DNA of 64,000 nt from Microplitis mediator. Its lineage: Eukaryota; Arthropoda; Insecta; Hymenoptera; Braconidae. Positions 35,341-47,590 of the stretch are shown one piece after another. The stretch lies in the NCBI RefSeq assembly GCF_029852145.1, contig NC_079971.1, forward strand, positions 17,944,667 to 18,008,666. The letters run 5' to 3'. The stretch's first letter is position 1. Each line of letters starts with the position of its first letter. The translations under genes were made by a program, and so were the position numbers. The notes below the pieces were generated by a model. That model searched no databases. It was not told the origin of the DNA and saw nothing but the letters and a program-made list of their open reading frames with translations.

Positions 35341-36717
35341 GAAAGGACCATTGGACAAGGCTCGGACCAGGCATTGGCCAGTCGTCATGCCAGAGTTCCG
35401 AGCCTTGGCTAAACATTGGGCCAAGAATTGGCTCAGGTCTAGGGTGATAACAATGTCCCCAAGCCTTAGCAAACAAAAAAACAGGCTTGGGCCAAGCCTT
35501 AGGAATCAAAAAATTGAGTCTTGGCCAAGGCTTGGGAAACAAAAAATCAAGTCTCGGCCGAACTTCGGGTGGCAAAAAACCTAAGGCTCACCTAATGCTC
35601 GATCTGAGATATTATTATTTAAATTAATAAATATAATTTTTAAAAATTCGATCACACTTTTATCGACTTTACATTGGAGTGTAATTAACTAATTACTGAA
35701 TTAATCGGAAATAACGAATAAAATTATTTGAGGGCTACCGTCAGAGTTCGAACTGAGATCCTTCTGATTACTAGGCCGAGACGCTATCCACTGTGCTAAA
35801 TCTGATGTTTAGATAATCATGATTTATTTGCTTGTTAATTATTTAAATACAATTTGATTCAGAAATGTTAGATCGTAAAGATGAGGTGAAATGTAGTTTT
35901 ATTCAATGAAATTAAAATTGTCTGATGCGAGTAATGACATATGTTTATTCCCTGATTAAAAGAAACAATTCGAAACGATTTTTAATGTTAAATGCCCATA
36001 AGGAGGGCGATTCAAAAGTATTTAACGTATTCAAAACCATTAAAAAGTATTTAAAATTTTTTTTTCGAATCGCTTTAAATCGTTTTTTTAATAATGGGTT
36101 AATTTGTAATTTTATCATTTGATGTAAATGAATAAATTAAGAGTAAGATCAAGTAGCACTACTATATTGTTTATTGAACTTTAACATTTATGTTAACTAA
36201 AGTCTTGTACATAGCAATAACTAATTAAATAAATACTATAGTATATAAAATAATTTTACTTTTCAAAAAATTTCAACTCCTGATATTAATCGTATACTCG
36301 GTGTACCGTCATGCCCTGGTCTTCTATATATATGTAGTGACTGGGATGAGGTTCGTGGAACTTAACCACTACGTTAAATAATTTTATCTGACTCCAATTA
36401 TTAGTGTTAACAAAATAATAAATAATTAGTTTTATTTAATGAATTATATAATACGAGGTAATTCTGGTTGCATTACATATGTATTAGCTAGTTGCCGTGT
36501 ATCTCTCTATTGTACGTGTGTACTGTACCGTGTACTGTTGCTACTGAATATCATATCCGCGTGGGGGAAATATTCGGCGATCGATGACGATCGATGATTG
36601 ACGGACTTATCCGAAATTATGAATATTAGAAATATCAGTAGTGATGTAGTCGCTACAAATATATATAGATACATGTAAAGTTGCTAATTTTAATATTAAA
36701 TAAAAATTTAACCTGGG
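35332..36717. mobile_element. CCCTGGT...ACCTGGG element with tRNA-like segment (copy 1)
   Basis: It is inserted at the end of the RT fragment. The first 250 bp are GC-rich with repeated CTTGGCCAAG and CTTGGGCCAAG words. The remainder is AT-rich and matches 60543-62110 closely, including the tRNA-like box and the GATATTAATCGTATACTCGG segment. Copy 1 lacks the GC-rich minisatellite end of copy 2. The short frames it contains are incidental. Confidence 0.7.
35732..35802 (-). tRNA. tRNA-like pseudogene segment (copy 1)
   Basis: The minus strand has an A-box-like TAGCACAGTGGATAGCG and a B-box-like AGTTCGAACTC with suitable spacing. The acceptor, anticodon and T stems do not pair properly, so it is not a working tRNA. 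Together with copy 2 in the same mobile element it suggests a tRNA-derived Pol III promoter region. Confidence 0.45.
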
Positions 36718-36719
36718 CT

Positions 36720-38130
36720 TTTATAAACAAATGCGCATAACAATAGATTAGCAATGAATAAAATTTTTTTTAATAGCTCATTTGAAAGATCGTTTAATCC
36801 TTTATAAAATCGTCTAGAATGTTTATTATCGTATCTCTAATAGTTTAAAAGTTATATTAGTTTTATAGTAGACAAATGAAGCAGCCGCTGCAACTTTTGT
36901 AGCAAGTATTTTTCATGAATTTAAAAAAAAATTTAAAAAAATTTTTTTCTGTACTTTGTTATATGTGGTTGTTTTTGTAAATTTAAAAAGTTTCCGAAAA
37001 AAATATAACAAAGTTACAAATTTGTTTATAACAAATTGGTAAGTTAATAAACAATGGAATTGTTAATAAAAAAATGTTTTTTTTTTGTTACTTTATAGAG
37101 GACTGTCAATTATGATATTTAGATAAAAAATAATTTCTTAACTAATTATTTAAACAATAAAAATATTTAAAAAACGATTATAAACAATTAAAAATTGTTA
37201 TTAAGGAAAAATTTTTGTTTTAAAAATCATAATATTTGCTGTATAATAAATTTGTGAAAAAAAAATTTTTTAAAATATTGAAATAATCAATTTGTTTATA
37301 AAAAACTTATCAACAAATGGCGGAAAAATTTTTTTTGCTATTCAATTAATATCTTGTGTTAATAAACAAACGGTAATATGATAATTAAGAAAAAAAAAAT
37401 TTTTTTTAACAACATTACTTGGATTTTTCATTTTTTGTTCAAGTACAAAAATTATTATAAACAAAATATGAATATTTTTTTAACTTTTATGGCGTGATCT
37501 TGTTGAGTATGTATGTAAGAAAGGCTCCACGGAGCGAAAAATTTATACGACAATTATTTAAACATTTTTTCTCATTTACAATGAACACGTGAGTTCGAGA
37601 AAATTTTGTTAGTGAACAATCGTTCAACTTGTTGAAAAATTAACTTTAAGTAAAATTTCCAACGGGAATAAATTCTTTAACGTGTTCAGAATATACCATA
37701 ATTTTTTCAAATTTAAAAAAAAATATTTAATACTTTAAATAAATTAATCAAGGTGTTTACTTGCTTTTGACGCCGCGCGCGCAACCTAAAAATGTCGCGC
37801 GGAGACCCATTTTCAGCGTTAAATTAAAATTATAAATAATGGAGATAGAAATCCGGGGAGCAGGAGTTTTTTATTGGAAATTTCCTCCTCTTTAAGAATC
37901 TTTTTGTTAGATTTCTTAAATATTAATAGTTTACGAAATATTGGCAAAAAATGAAATACCTTCTTTTTTCCATCTTTAATTGTTTATAACTTTTGCAATT
38001 TTTTACGTGCTAATACAAATTTTTAGAACATTGTTCTAGGCGTCGTTCCGGATCCAATGAGCTATCGCACCTAATTTTAAGAGCAGTATCTCTATTTTGG
38101 ACGGTTTTCAACTTGTCGACTTGACTAAAT
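36720..38130. repeat. AT-rich repeat, inverted relative of 56.1-57.3 kb
   Basis: Several words match in inverse orientation with the later region: CTTGTTGAGTATGTATG (37499) with the inverse at 56650; GCGCGCGCAACC near 37780 with GCATGCGCGCGACGCC near 56380; and TTCTAGGCGTCGTTCCGGATC near 38032 with the inverse at 56110. No gene is seen. Confidence 0.5.
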
Positions 38131-38139
38131 CGACTGCGT

Positions 38140-39012
38140 TTTTTTTTAAACAAATTTTTGTTGCATCGCCAAAAAACGGTTCTTTTTTGTTCACTAATGT
38201 TATAAACAAATGGATTTTTTCAAAGTCCAGATTGGGTTAAAAAAGTCGATGCTACCAATCGACTGCGTTTTTTCTGAAACAAATTTCTGTCGAATCGTAA
38301 AAAAACGCAGTCGATTGGAGATATCGGTTTTTTGAACCCAATCTGGGCTTTGAAAAAATCCATTTGTTTATATCATTAGTTAACAAAAAAAAACCGTTTT
38401 TTGACGATACAACAGAAATTTGTTTTAGGAAAAACGCAGTCGATTGGTAGCATCGACATTTTATCGATTTTTTGAACCCAATCTGGACTTTGCAAAAATC
38501 CGTTTGTTTATAACATTAGTGAACAAAAAAAAAACCGTTTTTTGACGATACGACAGAAATTTGTTTCAGACAAAATACTGTCGATTGGTGGTATCGATTT
38601 TTTGAACCCAATCTGGGCTTTGAAAAAAACCATTTGTTTATTTCATTATTTAACAAAAAAAAAACCGTTTTTGACGATACAACAGAAATTTGTTTCAGGA
38701 AAAACGCAGTCGATTGGTAGCATCGACATTTTATCGATTTTTTGAACCCAATCTGGACTTTGAAAAAATTTATTTGTTTACAACATTAGTGAACAGAAAA
38801 AAAAAACTGTTTTTTGACGATACAACAGAAATTTGTTTCAGAAAAAACGCAGTCGATTGGTAGCATCGACAAATTATCGATTTTTTTAACCCAATCTGGA
38901 CTTTGCAAAAATCCATTTGTTTATAACATTAGTGAACAAAAAAAAAACCGTTTTTTGACGATACGACAGAAATTTGTTTCAGACAAAATGCTGTCGATTG
39001 ATGGTATCGACA
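38140..39012. repeat. Tandem array of about 125-140 bp units
   Basis: About six units, the first ones inverted, contain TTTTTTGACGATACGACAG, AATTTGTTTCAGACAAAA, CTGTCGATTGGTGGTATCGA and GAACCCAATCTGGGCTTTG. The repeat continues directly into CACTGAG-MITE sequence at 39013-39073. A single inverted pair of related units is present at 2360-2530 in another MITE copy, so the array grew inside this MITE family. The two open frames over the array are by-products of the repeat. Confidence 0.75.
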
Positions 39013-39224
39013 TTTTGACAACTAAATTTTATTACGTCAATATAATCTATTTTATCATTTTTAACAAATGATTTGTTATGACCAGAGTAGAGATCACAAA
39101 AAAATTAATAATAATAATGATAATGAGATAAAGACGAAATTATTCATAAATATAAAAGAACGTAGAAACAACTAATAAAAATATTGAGATCCCTCGGATA
39201 AAGATATGTCTATGTATATAAAAG

Positions 39225-39415
<191 letters not shown>

Positions 39416-40439
39416 TATTGGTTGACAATTCGTACAATAAGTAACTTAAAACACAATAAATTAAAACAGTATGCCTGTATATATGTATATGCGTATTAAG
39501 GCTTATCGTGTTATGACCAGAGTGGAGAACACAGAAGTCTTAATATCAAATTTCATCGTACTCCGATATAAGAAACAATCGCGGCACATAAGCAGTGGTA
39601 TTGTCACCACAGTAGCCTACTCCTGGAAGGAGGACAATACGCGTAACGATGAGATCTGGAGCGGTGAGAGCTGTGTGTGTTCTTCTATATTCAAATGTAA
39701 TTTGTTTATTGAGAGTAACGATACGGTATTATTATTACAGTAACAAACACAGCGAATACATCAAAATTACAATTATAACTTGTATCACCTAACGAGGTAA
39801 ACTCTGAAAACACTTCACACAAAAACCGATTCCCCATGAATACATTCATCACGTTTAATAAAACACTAAACCGTAGTTGCAACTGAGCTAAGGTTCTGAT
39901 AATTAAATACTACTAATATACTAAATCTATCGGTAGGAAACTATATATATCAATAAGAACCAGTGCCCGAGTGCCTGCATATACACATAAAAGAAACACA
40001 TACACATGTTCTCTTGACTATCTGAAAAACAATTTCATAAAGATATAACATAATAGTTAATTCAACATGCACATGTATATCCATATATATGCATGCTAGA
40101 TGTAATTTAAACGGTTGTAACAATTTTAATTGAGATTATCAAAAACCCTAGAGAAAAGGGCCTTTAAACGGTTATTATACTACAAATTGCATTTATCATT
40201 AGAGGATCATTATTAAATTCTTTTAAAAAAAATATATAATAAATTAAATAAGGATAGTTTGAATAATAACTCGATAAGAGAAAAATAAATTCATATACAT
40301 CTATTGATATGTGCAAGTGTGCTCCATGTCGGCACTTCCGTTTGCAGAAGGGGAAAAGGGGCAAGAGTCCCAAGTCAACGAGTAAGATTAATAAACATCA
40401 GTATTAGTTCTTGATTTCTTATTTCTTTATTACCGCAGC

Positions 40440-41238
40440 CGCGTGATTCATAAGCTTAAACCTTCGGTTCTGACATCGCGCTTGTTTATTTTACCAAGTG
40501 ACTCCCCTACCACCTCTGGTGATAAGTAGTACTCCTCAAGGTGTCACCCTTCCATCCGTGACCCAAGGGTCAAGCTTCAATGACGCGTGCCGTGGTACCA
40601 GTACGGATGAGGCTATTACTTGACCAATCAAGTGCCCTCATTTTAATCACCAACGACTCTTTTTCTTTTTCTGCTCCCGACCACGATCGGTGGTCGCCCT
40701 ACCACCTAGAACTCTTTTTTTTTTCTTTTTCTTTTTCACGATATTACTCCTCGGACCCACTATTTCGGGTACTCTCGTAGGGGTCTCATAATTCTTTTAC
40801 CACCTTTGGTACCAAGCGGTGTCTCCTAGAAGACACCCTTTCATCTATTAATTTGGAAGTTCAACCAAGATAACTTATGTCATCAAGGACAAATCTATAT
40901 TTAATTGACCAAGGTGATCGTTTCCAGAACCTTCTTACGCCAAATTAGACAATTTCTCACTCCTCAGAGGGATGTCAATTCCTTCAAGTAACTGTTATTC
41001 AAATTAGAAATATGAAAAGGACAACTCGAATTTGAATAATTAAAAAGATAAATTAAATATCAATTATATTTCTTTTTCTGTTTTCTTCTCCTTGAGTTAA
41101 TCTCTATTTATCCTTAGTTACTGTACGTACAGGAAATGAATCACTAGCGGAGAAGTGCTCAGAAGTCACCAGAGACCCAAAAAGAAAACTAAATGCTGAT
41201 AAGACTTGCAGTTTCTTTTATTACAAGAGCAGAGAGGG
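40440..41238. other. GC-richer part of the LTR-bounded unit
   Basis: Related blocks recur about every 230-300 bp: CCTACCACCTCTGGTG, CCCTACCACCTAGAAC and TACCACCTTTGGTACC, plus AAGGTGTCACCCTTCCATC and AGACACCCTTTCATC. No coding frame is convincing. It probably belongs to an LTR or leader region. Confidence 0.4.
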
Positions 41239-41240
41239 TA

Positions 41241-43555
41241 CACGGAGAAAAATGAAGGTGAAAATTCCATGAAATTTTATGTGAAAATCCATAAATTTTT
41301 ATTATGCTAGCCGACTAAACTTGAAACCGTATGATATTCCAATATTTTATGTTATGCGTGTTGTTACTAATTGTATTGAAGCATAATAAAATATCGTTGC
41401 GGCCGACAAAAATTTCTTTCTTGAACATAATACATTTCGTATTGAGCATAATAAAAATTATTAAGTATTTTATAGTTATAATAACTGACACGACAAAAAT
41501 TGTGTCGCTAGGATGCAATATTCACCGTCTTATGACAATAAAATGTACCACTAGCATAATAAAAATTGTTTTAATTATTTTACTTATACGATCAAAATTA
41601 TTTAAAAATTTATTGAAAAAAATAATAATTTTCATTTTTGTTTTTTTACTCTTTAAATTAACTTTTATAAAAATTATATTACTAATCTAAAAAATTTATA
41701 GAGACTCTTTGTAAAATTTATGACACTAACATAATAAATTTAACGAGACTTTTCTTTACTTTGTAAATTCAATATTGCACGAATCGTGAAATTAATTTTT
41801 GAAATATATTGTCAACTAATTACCAATACCAATGCTGCTAAAAAAATATAAAATAAAAAATACAGTGTTTTGTGTTGATATTCTCATATGTTTCTATCAA
41901 TTATCTTTAATAGTCTTATATGTATATACAAAAACGTATAGTATAAATATTAAATGAAATTGATAGAAACATATATATGAGAATATCAACACAAAACACT
42001 GTATTTTTTATTTTATATTAATTTTATATTTTTTTAGCAGCATTGGTATTGGTAGTTAGTTGACAATATATTTCAAAAATTAATTTTACGATTCGTACAA
42101 TATTGAATTTACAGAGCAAAGAAAAGTCTCGTTAAAATTATTATATTAATATTATAAATTTTACAAAAAGTCTTATAACTACTTATCTAACTTAATGAAC
42201 ATTTATCAGGATATAAAATAAATAAAAATACATCTAATTTTCCATAAAATTAAAATCCATGCGGTTTACATTTATTACACACAATGATACATCAAATAGT
42301 TTTTTATTTTATTAAAACAAAAAAAATATAATTTATTGTTATTCGTAAGTGTGTAATTTATTATCAAACATAAAAATAGTTATGCAAACAAATCTCATTA
42401 GCATAATAATATTAAAATCAATAAGAATAAAGATTTTCACAATCACACAACCCCATAGAACTCAACTGAATAATTGACACTTGCTAAATAAAATAGATGC
42501 TTCTTGAATGAATTCCCGCGGAGTACTGATCAGAAAAATAACCAAATAAATCCGAACATTCAGAACAAAAAATTATTTTGTTTAAACACCGTTGTAAAAA
42601 TTACTCAAAGACAAACAAAAATTATTGTCAAAAAATTATAAATAGCTGTATTTCAATGAAATTTTATTAAATGGGTGTAAAGACTGTTATTAATTATTTA
42701 AACTTTAATGATTTTCTATAAGTGTTGTTCCTCAAAAGAGTAAATATCAGTTTAAATTTAACAAATTTTATTATGCTGGCACGAGAAATTTTGCATTACT
42801 GATAAAGTAGAATTTCTACTGATCATATAATGAAACTTATCAACTGACAAAACTAAAAGTTTTTAAATTTTAAGAATTTTTATTATGCTAGCTTTAGAAT
42901 TTTCAATTGAATCAATGTTCGAGAATTTATACCCAGTAAATAATAACAAAAATTGAAGTAAATATAAATATCATGACAAAATCTGTAAATTTTGTTATTC
43001 TATTGTGGCAATTATTATTTTTAGTTCTTATTAATTCTTGTATGATCAAGAATTATAAAATTTATATAATATAAAACAAAAAAACCATTTTTTCATAGAA
43101 AAAATTTTACACAGGAGTTTAAAATGTAACGAATTTATTTCGAATTTAATACTGTTTGAAATAAATATTTTTATGCTGAATATAATTTTTGATACAAAAT
43201 TATAAAAAATTTACAAATTCATAATTTAAAAACTATAATATATAACACATAATCATTTTTATTTACATTTTAATTAATAGCAAACGTTTATCAAAACTTT
43301 ACTCTCAATTTATAAAATTTCAAGATTTATTTTGATATTACTTTCATAGCATAACATATTTTATATTTGTTGGTTATTAAAAATCAAAGACTTCAAAAAT
43401 CATTATGCTACTCTATAATTTTTTTTGCGTACCTATTACTTTCTACTAATTTTTCATAAAAATTATCATAATTTATGATTTTCTAAACAGATCTAGTAGA
43501 AATCGAAAATCATACAGTATTTTTTCGTATATATCGAGCTTCATTTCTCTCCGTG
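41241..43555. mobile_element. 2.3-kb TA-flanked element with CACGGAGAAAAATGAAG ends
   Basis: CACGGAGAAAAATGAAG and CTTCATTTCTCTCCGTG are the termini, with TA at 41239-41240 and 43556-43557. It is the same family as 4905-5544. It contains a 190-bp-arm palindrome (about 41748-42136) centred near 41930, and the word AGCATAATAAAAATT several times in both orientations. No transposase frame is seen; a 119-codon AT-rich frame near the left end has no recognisable domain. Confidence 0.7.
41748..42136. repeat. Palindrome with about 180-bp arms
   Basis: GTTTTGTGTTGATATTCTCA at 41867 pairs with its inverse near 41976, and the pairing continues outward to GAGACTTTTCTTTACTTTG (41748) and its inverse ending at about 42136. 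It has few mismatches and a loop of about 50 bp. Confidence 0.8.
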
Positions 43556-43592
43556 TAGTCACAGCGTATGACATTTCCTCTCGATTTTAGTC

Positions 43593-43620
43593 TATATAAA
43601 CTCGCGGTTTTTCAGTCCAG
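43593..43620 (+). promoter_or_regulatory. Candidate LTR core promoter (TATATAA plus TCAGTCCAGT)
   Basis: TATATAA at 43593-43599 is followed 20-26 bp later by TCAGT and CCAGT, matching the arthropod initiator. Position inside the LTR fits a U3/R boundary. The same LTR at 34534 begins just downstream, so it lacks this promoter. Confidence 0.4.
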
Positions 43621-44046
43621 TGGGTTGTTCTCGGTTCGGTCCAGTCGAGTCTAAGCCTCTGTCGTGATTTAACATCTTCGCTCGCCTCTTTTAAAATGTT
43701 ATTCTGTAAACCCCTCAACGATTTAAATATTATTAATCCACGCAATCAACCTAGAGGTACTAATCAAACAGAATTTAAACGTGGAATCTCTATCTCGGTT
43801 TTCATACGGTCGGCAATAACTAAACGCTCTTCCAACCAACAACAACTTAATTGTACAACAGAATCTGAATAAACTTCATATAATCAACTGTAAGTTCTCA
43901 AGCTTGTTTATTATTTTTAAAACAATTCTTCATACTGATTACTATTTCATACTCATTACCGTAACGACGAGGTCTCCGTCGCCCGAGTAAAGGACTTAAG
44001 TGTCTTGACTCAAAATAAGAGACTGTGTTGTATGTTAGACGTAACA

Positions 44047-44926
44047 GATTTAATAGACTCTATTTGGTTGGCATTATTATCTCTCTCTCTAAGATTATAA
44101 AATCATTTGGTAGAGTTAAGAAAATATTTATTTAATGGACAACTAAACTATTTTATGTAGAGCCAACAAATCCAAATATTATAGTCAAATATTATTATAT
44201 TAACTCTAATAAATATTAATGAGACACAAAAAAATATATTCATTCAGAATAAAAATATATCTTTGTTCGAGGTTAATAAACATATATTTGAACCTAATGA
44301 ATATTGATTTAAAAGTTATGGTGTTAGGCAGCAGCATCTGGAGTAGTTCGGTGCTCGCCACTAGATCGCGCCCACCATTTGTAGTGTCCCTGGTAAGATA
44401 CTTATTTCAGAGTTTTTATATTCCGAGCTTGAAGCATTTATGAGACAAGTTATCCGCTGAAAATTTTTGATAGTAATATAGGGGTATACTGTAATACACT
44501 ATGACATTAATATTTAATATTAATATTTTTCCTGAACAATTTTTTCATAGTATGAACGAAAGTACTTGTGAAGTAAATAAACTATTTTTCTAAATATGCA
44601 TTTATTGAACTGTTGAATAAATATTCTGTCATTTCAAAATAATATTTAATTATTACTAATAACTCATTCTCTAGAATGATCACTCATACATTTCATTATG
44701 ACTCCTTTATAAACTCTACAGGTAATCAATTTGATTTTATGCTTGTTACTAAACGCGTAATTATCGTTACTAAATATTTTACAGTTTCTCCTGATTTGTT
44801 TTGTTGGTTGGTAGAGTATAAAATATTTAGTTAAAACAACCAAATATATGATTGGCAATGGGCAATCAAATCATTTTCTTGTCATAACTAAAATTTAGTT
44901 GTCAGAATAAAATTTTTTTCTCAGTG
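44047..44926. mobile_element. CACTGAG-type MITE, larger part of the interrupted copy
   Basis: In reverse orientation relative to the copy at 30025-31022 it matches nearly along its length and ends TTTTTTTCTCAGTG. Its other end was separated by the LTR-bounded unit and lies at 39013-39073, where it joins a tandem array. It includes the GC-richer block with GTGCTCGCCACTAGATCGCG and a CTGGTAAGA donor-like site. Confidence 0.75.
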
Positions 44927-44934
44927 TATAATTA

Positions 44935-45250
44935 ACTTCCCATACACCGTTTTTTTTTTATATAATTTGTATACCTTGGGAAATCCTTCATAATTTCTCT
45001 CTATTCCGATAGTGTAAATATATTTTTCATCATGAATTAAACTTATTGGCAATGTTGATGACAGATTTGGAACATGTCCACTTGTTTCTTTATCACGTAT
45101 CCTTCCGTTGTTCAAATTATAAATGCATGATTTGCATTTATCGTAACTTGAAAGTTTCTCGTGTAAAAGTGTTCATATTGTCAATATGAATAACTCTTCT
45201 GAATTAAAAACAGCACCAAGAATTGACAAATTTTCACCTGGCAAATTACT
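44935..45250 (-). pseudogene. Degenerate kelch-repeat-like fragment
   Basis: On the minus strand one frame with a single in-frame TGA encodes segments such as LPGENLSILGAVFNSEELFI, then CIYNLNNGRIRDK and ISLIHDEKYIYTIGIERNYE. The alternation of hydrophobic strand, turn and IYTIG-type core resembles kelch repeats. The stop, the missing ends, and its position between two MITE copies suggest a captured or stranded piece. The identification is tentative. Confidence 0.35.
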
Positions 45251-45619
45251 ACACTGAGATAAAATTTCTCTTCGGACAATTAATTGGATTTGTTAAATTC
45301 TGTTAAACTAAAATTTATTTGAGACAACTAAATTTTATTACGTCAATATAATCTATTTTGTCATTTTTAACAAATGATTTAATAGACTCGATTTGGATGA
45401 CATTAATATTTCTCTCTCTATGATAATGAAATCATTTGGTAAAGTTAAGAAAATATTTATTTGATGGACAACTCAACTATTTTATAGTGCCAATAAATCC
45501 AAATATTATTATATTAACTCTAATAAATATTACTTAAACACAAAAAAATATATTCATTTAAAATAAATCTATATATTTGTTCGAGGTTAATGATAAATAT
45601 GTAGTTGAACCTAATGATT
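45251..45619. mobile_element. Partial CACTGAG MITE, cut by the CACCGG element
   Basis: It starts CACTGAGATAAAATTTCTC and follows the reverse orientation of the 30025-31022 copy up to GAACCTAATGAT. There the TA-flanked element at 45621-47142 begins. The rest of the MITE is not present after that element. Confidence 0.65.
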
Positions 45620-45620
45620 A

Positions 45621-47142
45621 CACCGGCACACAAAAAAAAATAAGTTCTCTGTACTTGTGACGGGACCGATTTATTCCCATGTATTTTGACCCGCTGAATC
45701 CGAATCCGAGGTCCGTTTAACCCGTACACCCTCAGATTTTTAGAAAACTTTAAAAAACCTCAAAAATACACAAAAATCGACCGTTTTTTAAATTTATAAA
45801 TTTTTTTAACCCTAACTAAGCATGATTTTCATGTATTTCGGTCCTCCACATACTAACCTGAAGTTTATTTAAAACATTAGCCATTTAAAGTCTGAGTAAA
45901 TTCCAAAAAACCCCAAAAAATTGCAAAAAAGCAAAAAAATTCTTAGTATTGTGATGAAAAAAATTTTGCAGGGCTAAATAAATAATTATTTTCATGTATG
46001 TTTATCTGTCACATATAATTCTTGAACATCCATGGCTCAGACATCTCTAAAATTTCAAATAAATGGCAAAAATTCCCAAAAAATCGAAAAAAATAAAATT
46101 TGGTATGACAAAAATCAATTTTTAAAACGAAATAAATAAAAGAAATCATATTGTTTGATCTGTGATATATATATAAAAAATATTTTGGTCTAAAACATAA
46201 AAAAATTTTAATATGCTTCAAAAAATCTTTATAGAAACGTTATTTCAATATTAATTCGTTCTCCGCTTATATCTAACCCTTTTGTCCTCAAATGTCCTAC
46301 ATAAAGGGTTTCTCTTTCGTTTCCTCATTTCTTCAGGTAGATCTCTCTGTAGTGTCCAACAGTGATCTGCCATCATATTGACATCCCACTTACCTTGATA
46401 ACGTTTTTCCATTACACTGATGTCCTGATGGAATCATTCACCTTGCTCTTTACTATAGTCACCAAGATTTTCAGGAAAGTGTGAAAGGTGAGAATGTAAA
46501 TAGTGCAATTTGGAATTCATTAAGCAACCCAAAGTATCATAGTTGTATATCAACTCTTCAACTAAATTTACGTAATTCTCACTTTTCGTATTTCCTAAAA
46601 CAGATCGAACAATATGATTTCTTTTATTTATTTTGATTTAAAAATTGATTTTTGTTATACCAAATTTTATTTTTTTCGATTTTTTGGGAATTTTTGCCAT
46701 TTATTTAAAATTTTAGAGATGTCTGAGCCATGGATGTTCGAGAATTATATGTGACAGATAAACATACATGAAAATAATTATTTATTTAGCCTTATAAAAT
46801 TTTTTTCATCACAATACTAAGAATTTTTTTGCTTTTTTGCAATTTTTTGGGGTTTTTTGGAATTTACTCAGACTTTAAATGGCTAATGTTTTAAATAAAC
46901 TTCAGGTTAGTATGTGGAGGACCGAAATACATGAAAATCATGCTTAGTTAGGGTTAAAAAAATTTATAAATTTAAAAAACGGTCGATTTTTGTGTATTTT
47001 TGAGGTTTTTTAAAGTTTTCTGAAAATCTGAGGGTGTACGGGTTAAACGGACCTCGGATTCGGATTCAGCGGGTCAAAATACATGGGAATAAATCGGTGC
47101 CGTCAAAAGTACAGAGAACTTATTTTTTTTTGTGTGCCGGTG
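45621..47142. mobile_element. TA-flanked DNA transposon with about 545-bp inverted arms
   Basis: The ends CACCGGCACACAAAAAAAAA and the inverse ending at 47142 are flanked by TA (45619-45620 and 47143-47144). The arms, about 45621-46165 and 46600-47142, are near-exact reverse complements (for example TCCGAATCCGAGGTCCG with its inverse near 47050). The unique centre holds a minus-strand coding remnant (next entry). The combination of TIR, TA duplication and a conserved ORF points to a formerly active DNA transposon or one carrying a captured gene. Confidence 0.8.
46251..46650 (-). pseudogene. Broken ORF of a conserved family of unknown function, inside the CACCGG transposon
   Basis: The minus strand encodes about 130 residues ending at TAA (46251), with one in-frame TGA near 46433. 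Recognisable segments are VNLVEELIYNYDTLGCLMNS, LHYLHSHLSHFPENLGDYS, KEQGE before the stop, FHQDISVMEKRYQGKWD and MMADHCWTLQRDLPEEMRKR. I recognise this pattern (LHSHL...FPENLG...EQGE.FHQDI...ME.RYQG.W...MMADYCW) as a stretch seen in many uncharacterised invertebrate proteins, often repeated in genomes. The function is not known to me. The TGA replaces an expected arginine codon (CGA to TGA is a single change). The 5' end runs into the right inverted arm. Confidence 0.7.
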
Positions 47143-47144
47143 TA

Positions 47145-47590
47145 ATTATATATACCTATATACGCCTAAATAGTAATGTTAACTTATAATCATCCATAAA
47201 ATAATTTTTAGATAACTCAATGTTATCTTTCAGTTCACATTATGTTATTGCAATGTGCAACAAATTGTTAAATTAATATTGAAATAATAGTCATTAATAA
47301 GTTAACTATAAAATTAACCAAAATTCACCCATTTTGACAACAAAAAGTAAAAATTTGGTTTTCAAAAAGTTATCTTTTAGTTATCTTAAATATTACATTT
47401 TATCATCATTTTGTAGTTAACATTTTTCTAACTTATATATGTTATCAATTTGTTACTTTATGGGATGACTTCTTGTAAGGACATTAGGGATACATTGCGG
47501 TAGAAAATTAGTCGACTTTTTGGAAGTGATGATGGTTAACATTCAACTTTAAAAAGTTAACTTTTACGATGCCTATATGTTATCGGTGTG
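47145..47590. repeat. AT-rich repeat with GTTAAC/GTTATC words, just upstream of the Ced-6 exon
   Basis: The words TAATGTTAACTTATAATC, AGTTAACATTTTTC and AAGTTAACTTTTACG recur in both orientations, suggesting a MITE that ends close to the next exon (about 47584). Its position makes the exact start of that exon uncertain. Confidence 0.4.

Noticed and set aside
35732..35802. Functional tRNA gene
   Set aside because: A- and B-box words are present but the acceptor and anticodon stems do not pair, and the segment belongs to a mobile element present twice.
41331..41690. 119-codon plus frame as a membrane protein gene
   Set aside because: Its hydrophobic Ile/Leu/Phe content follows from AT-rich DNA; it lies inside a TA-flanked element and has an overlapping frame of similar quality on the other strand.
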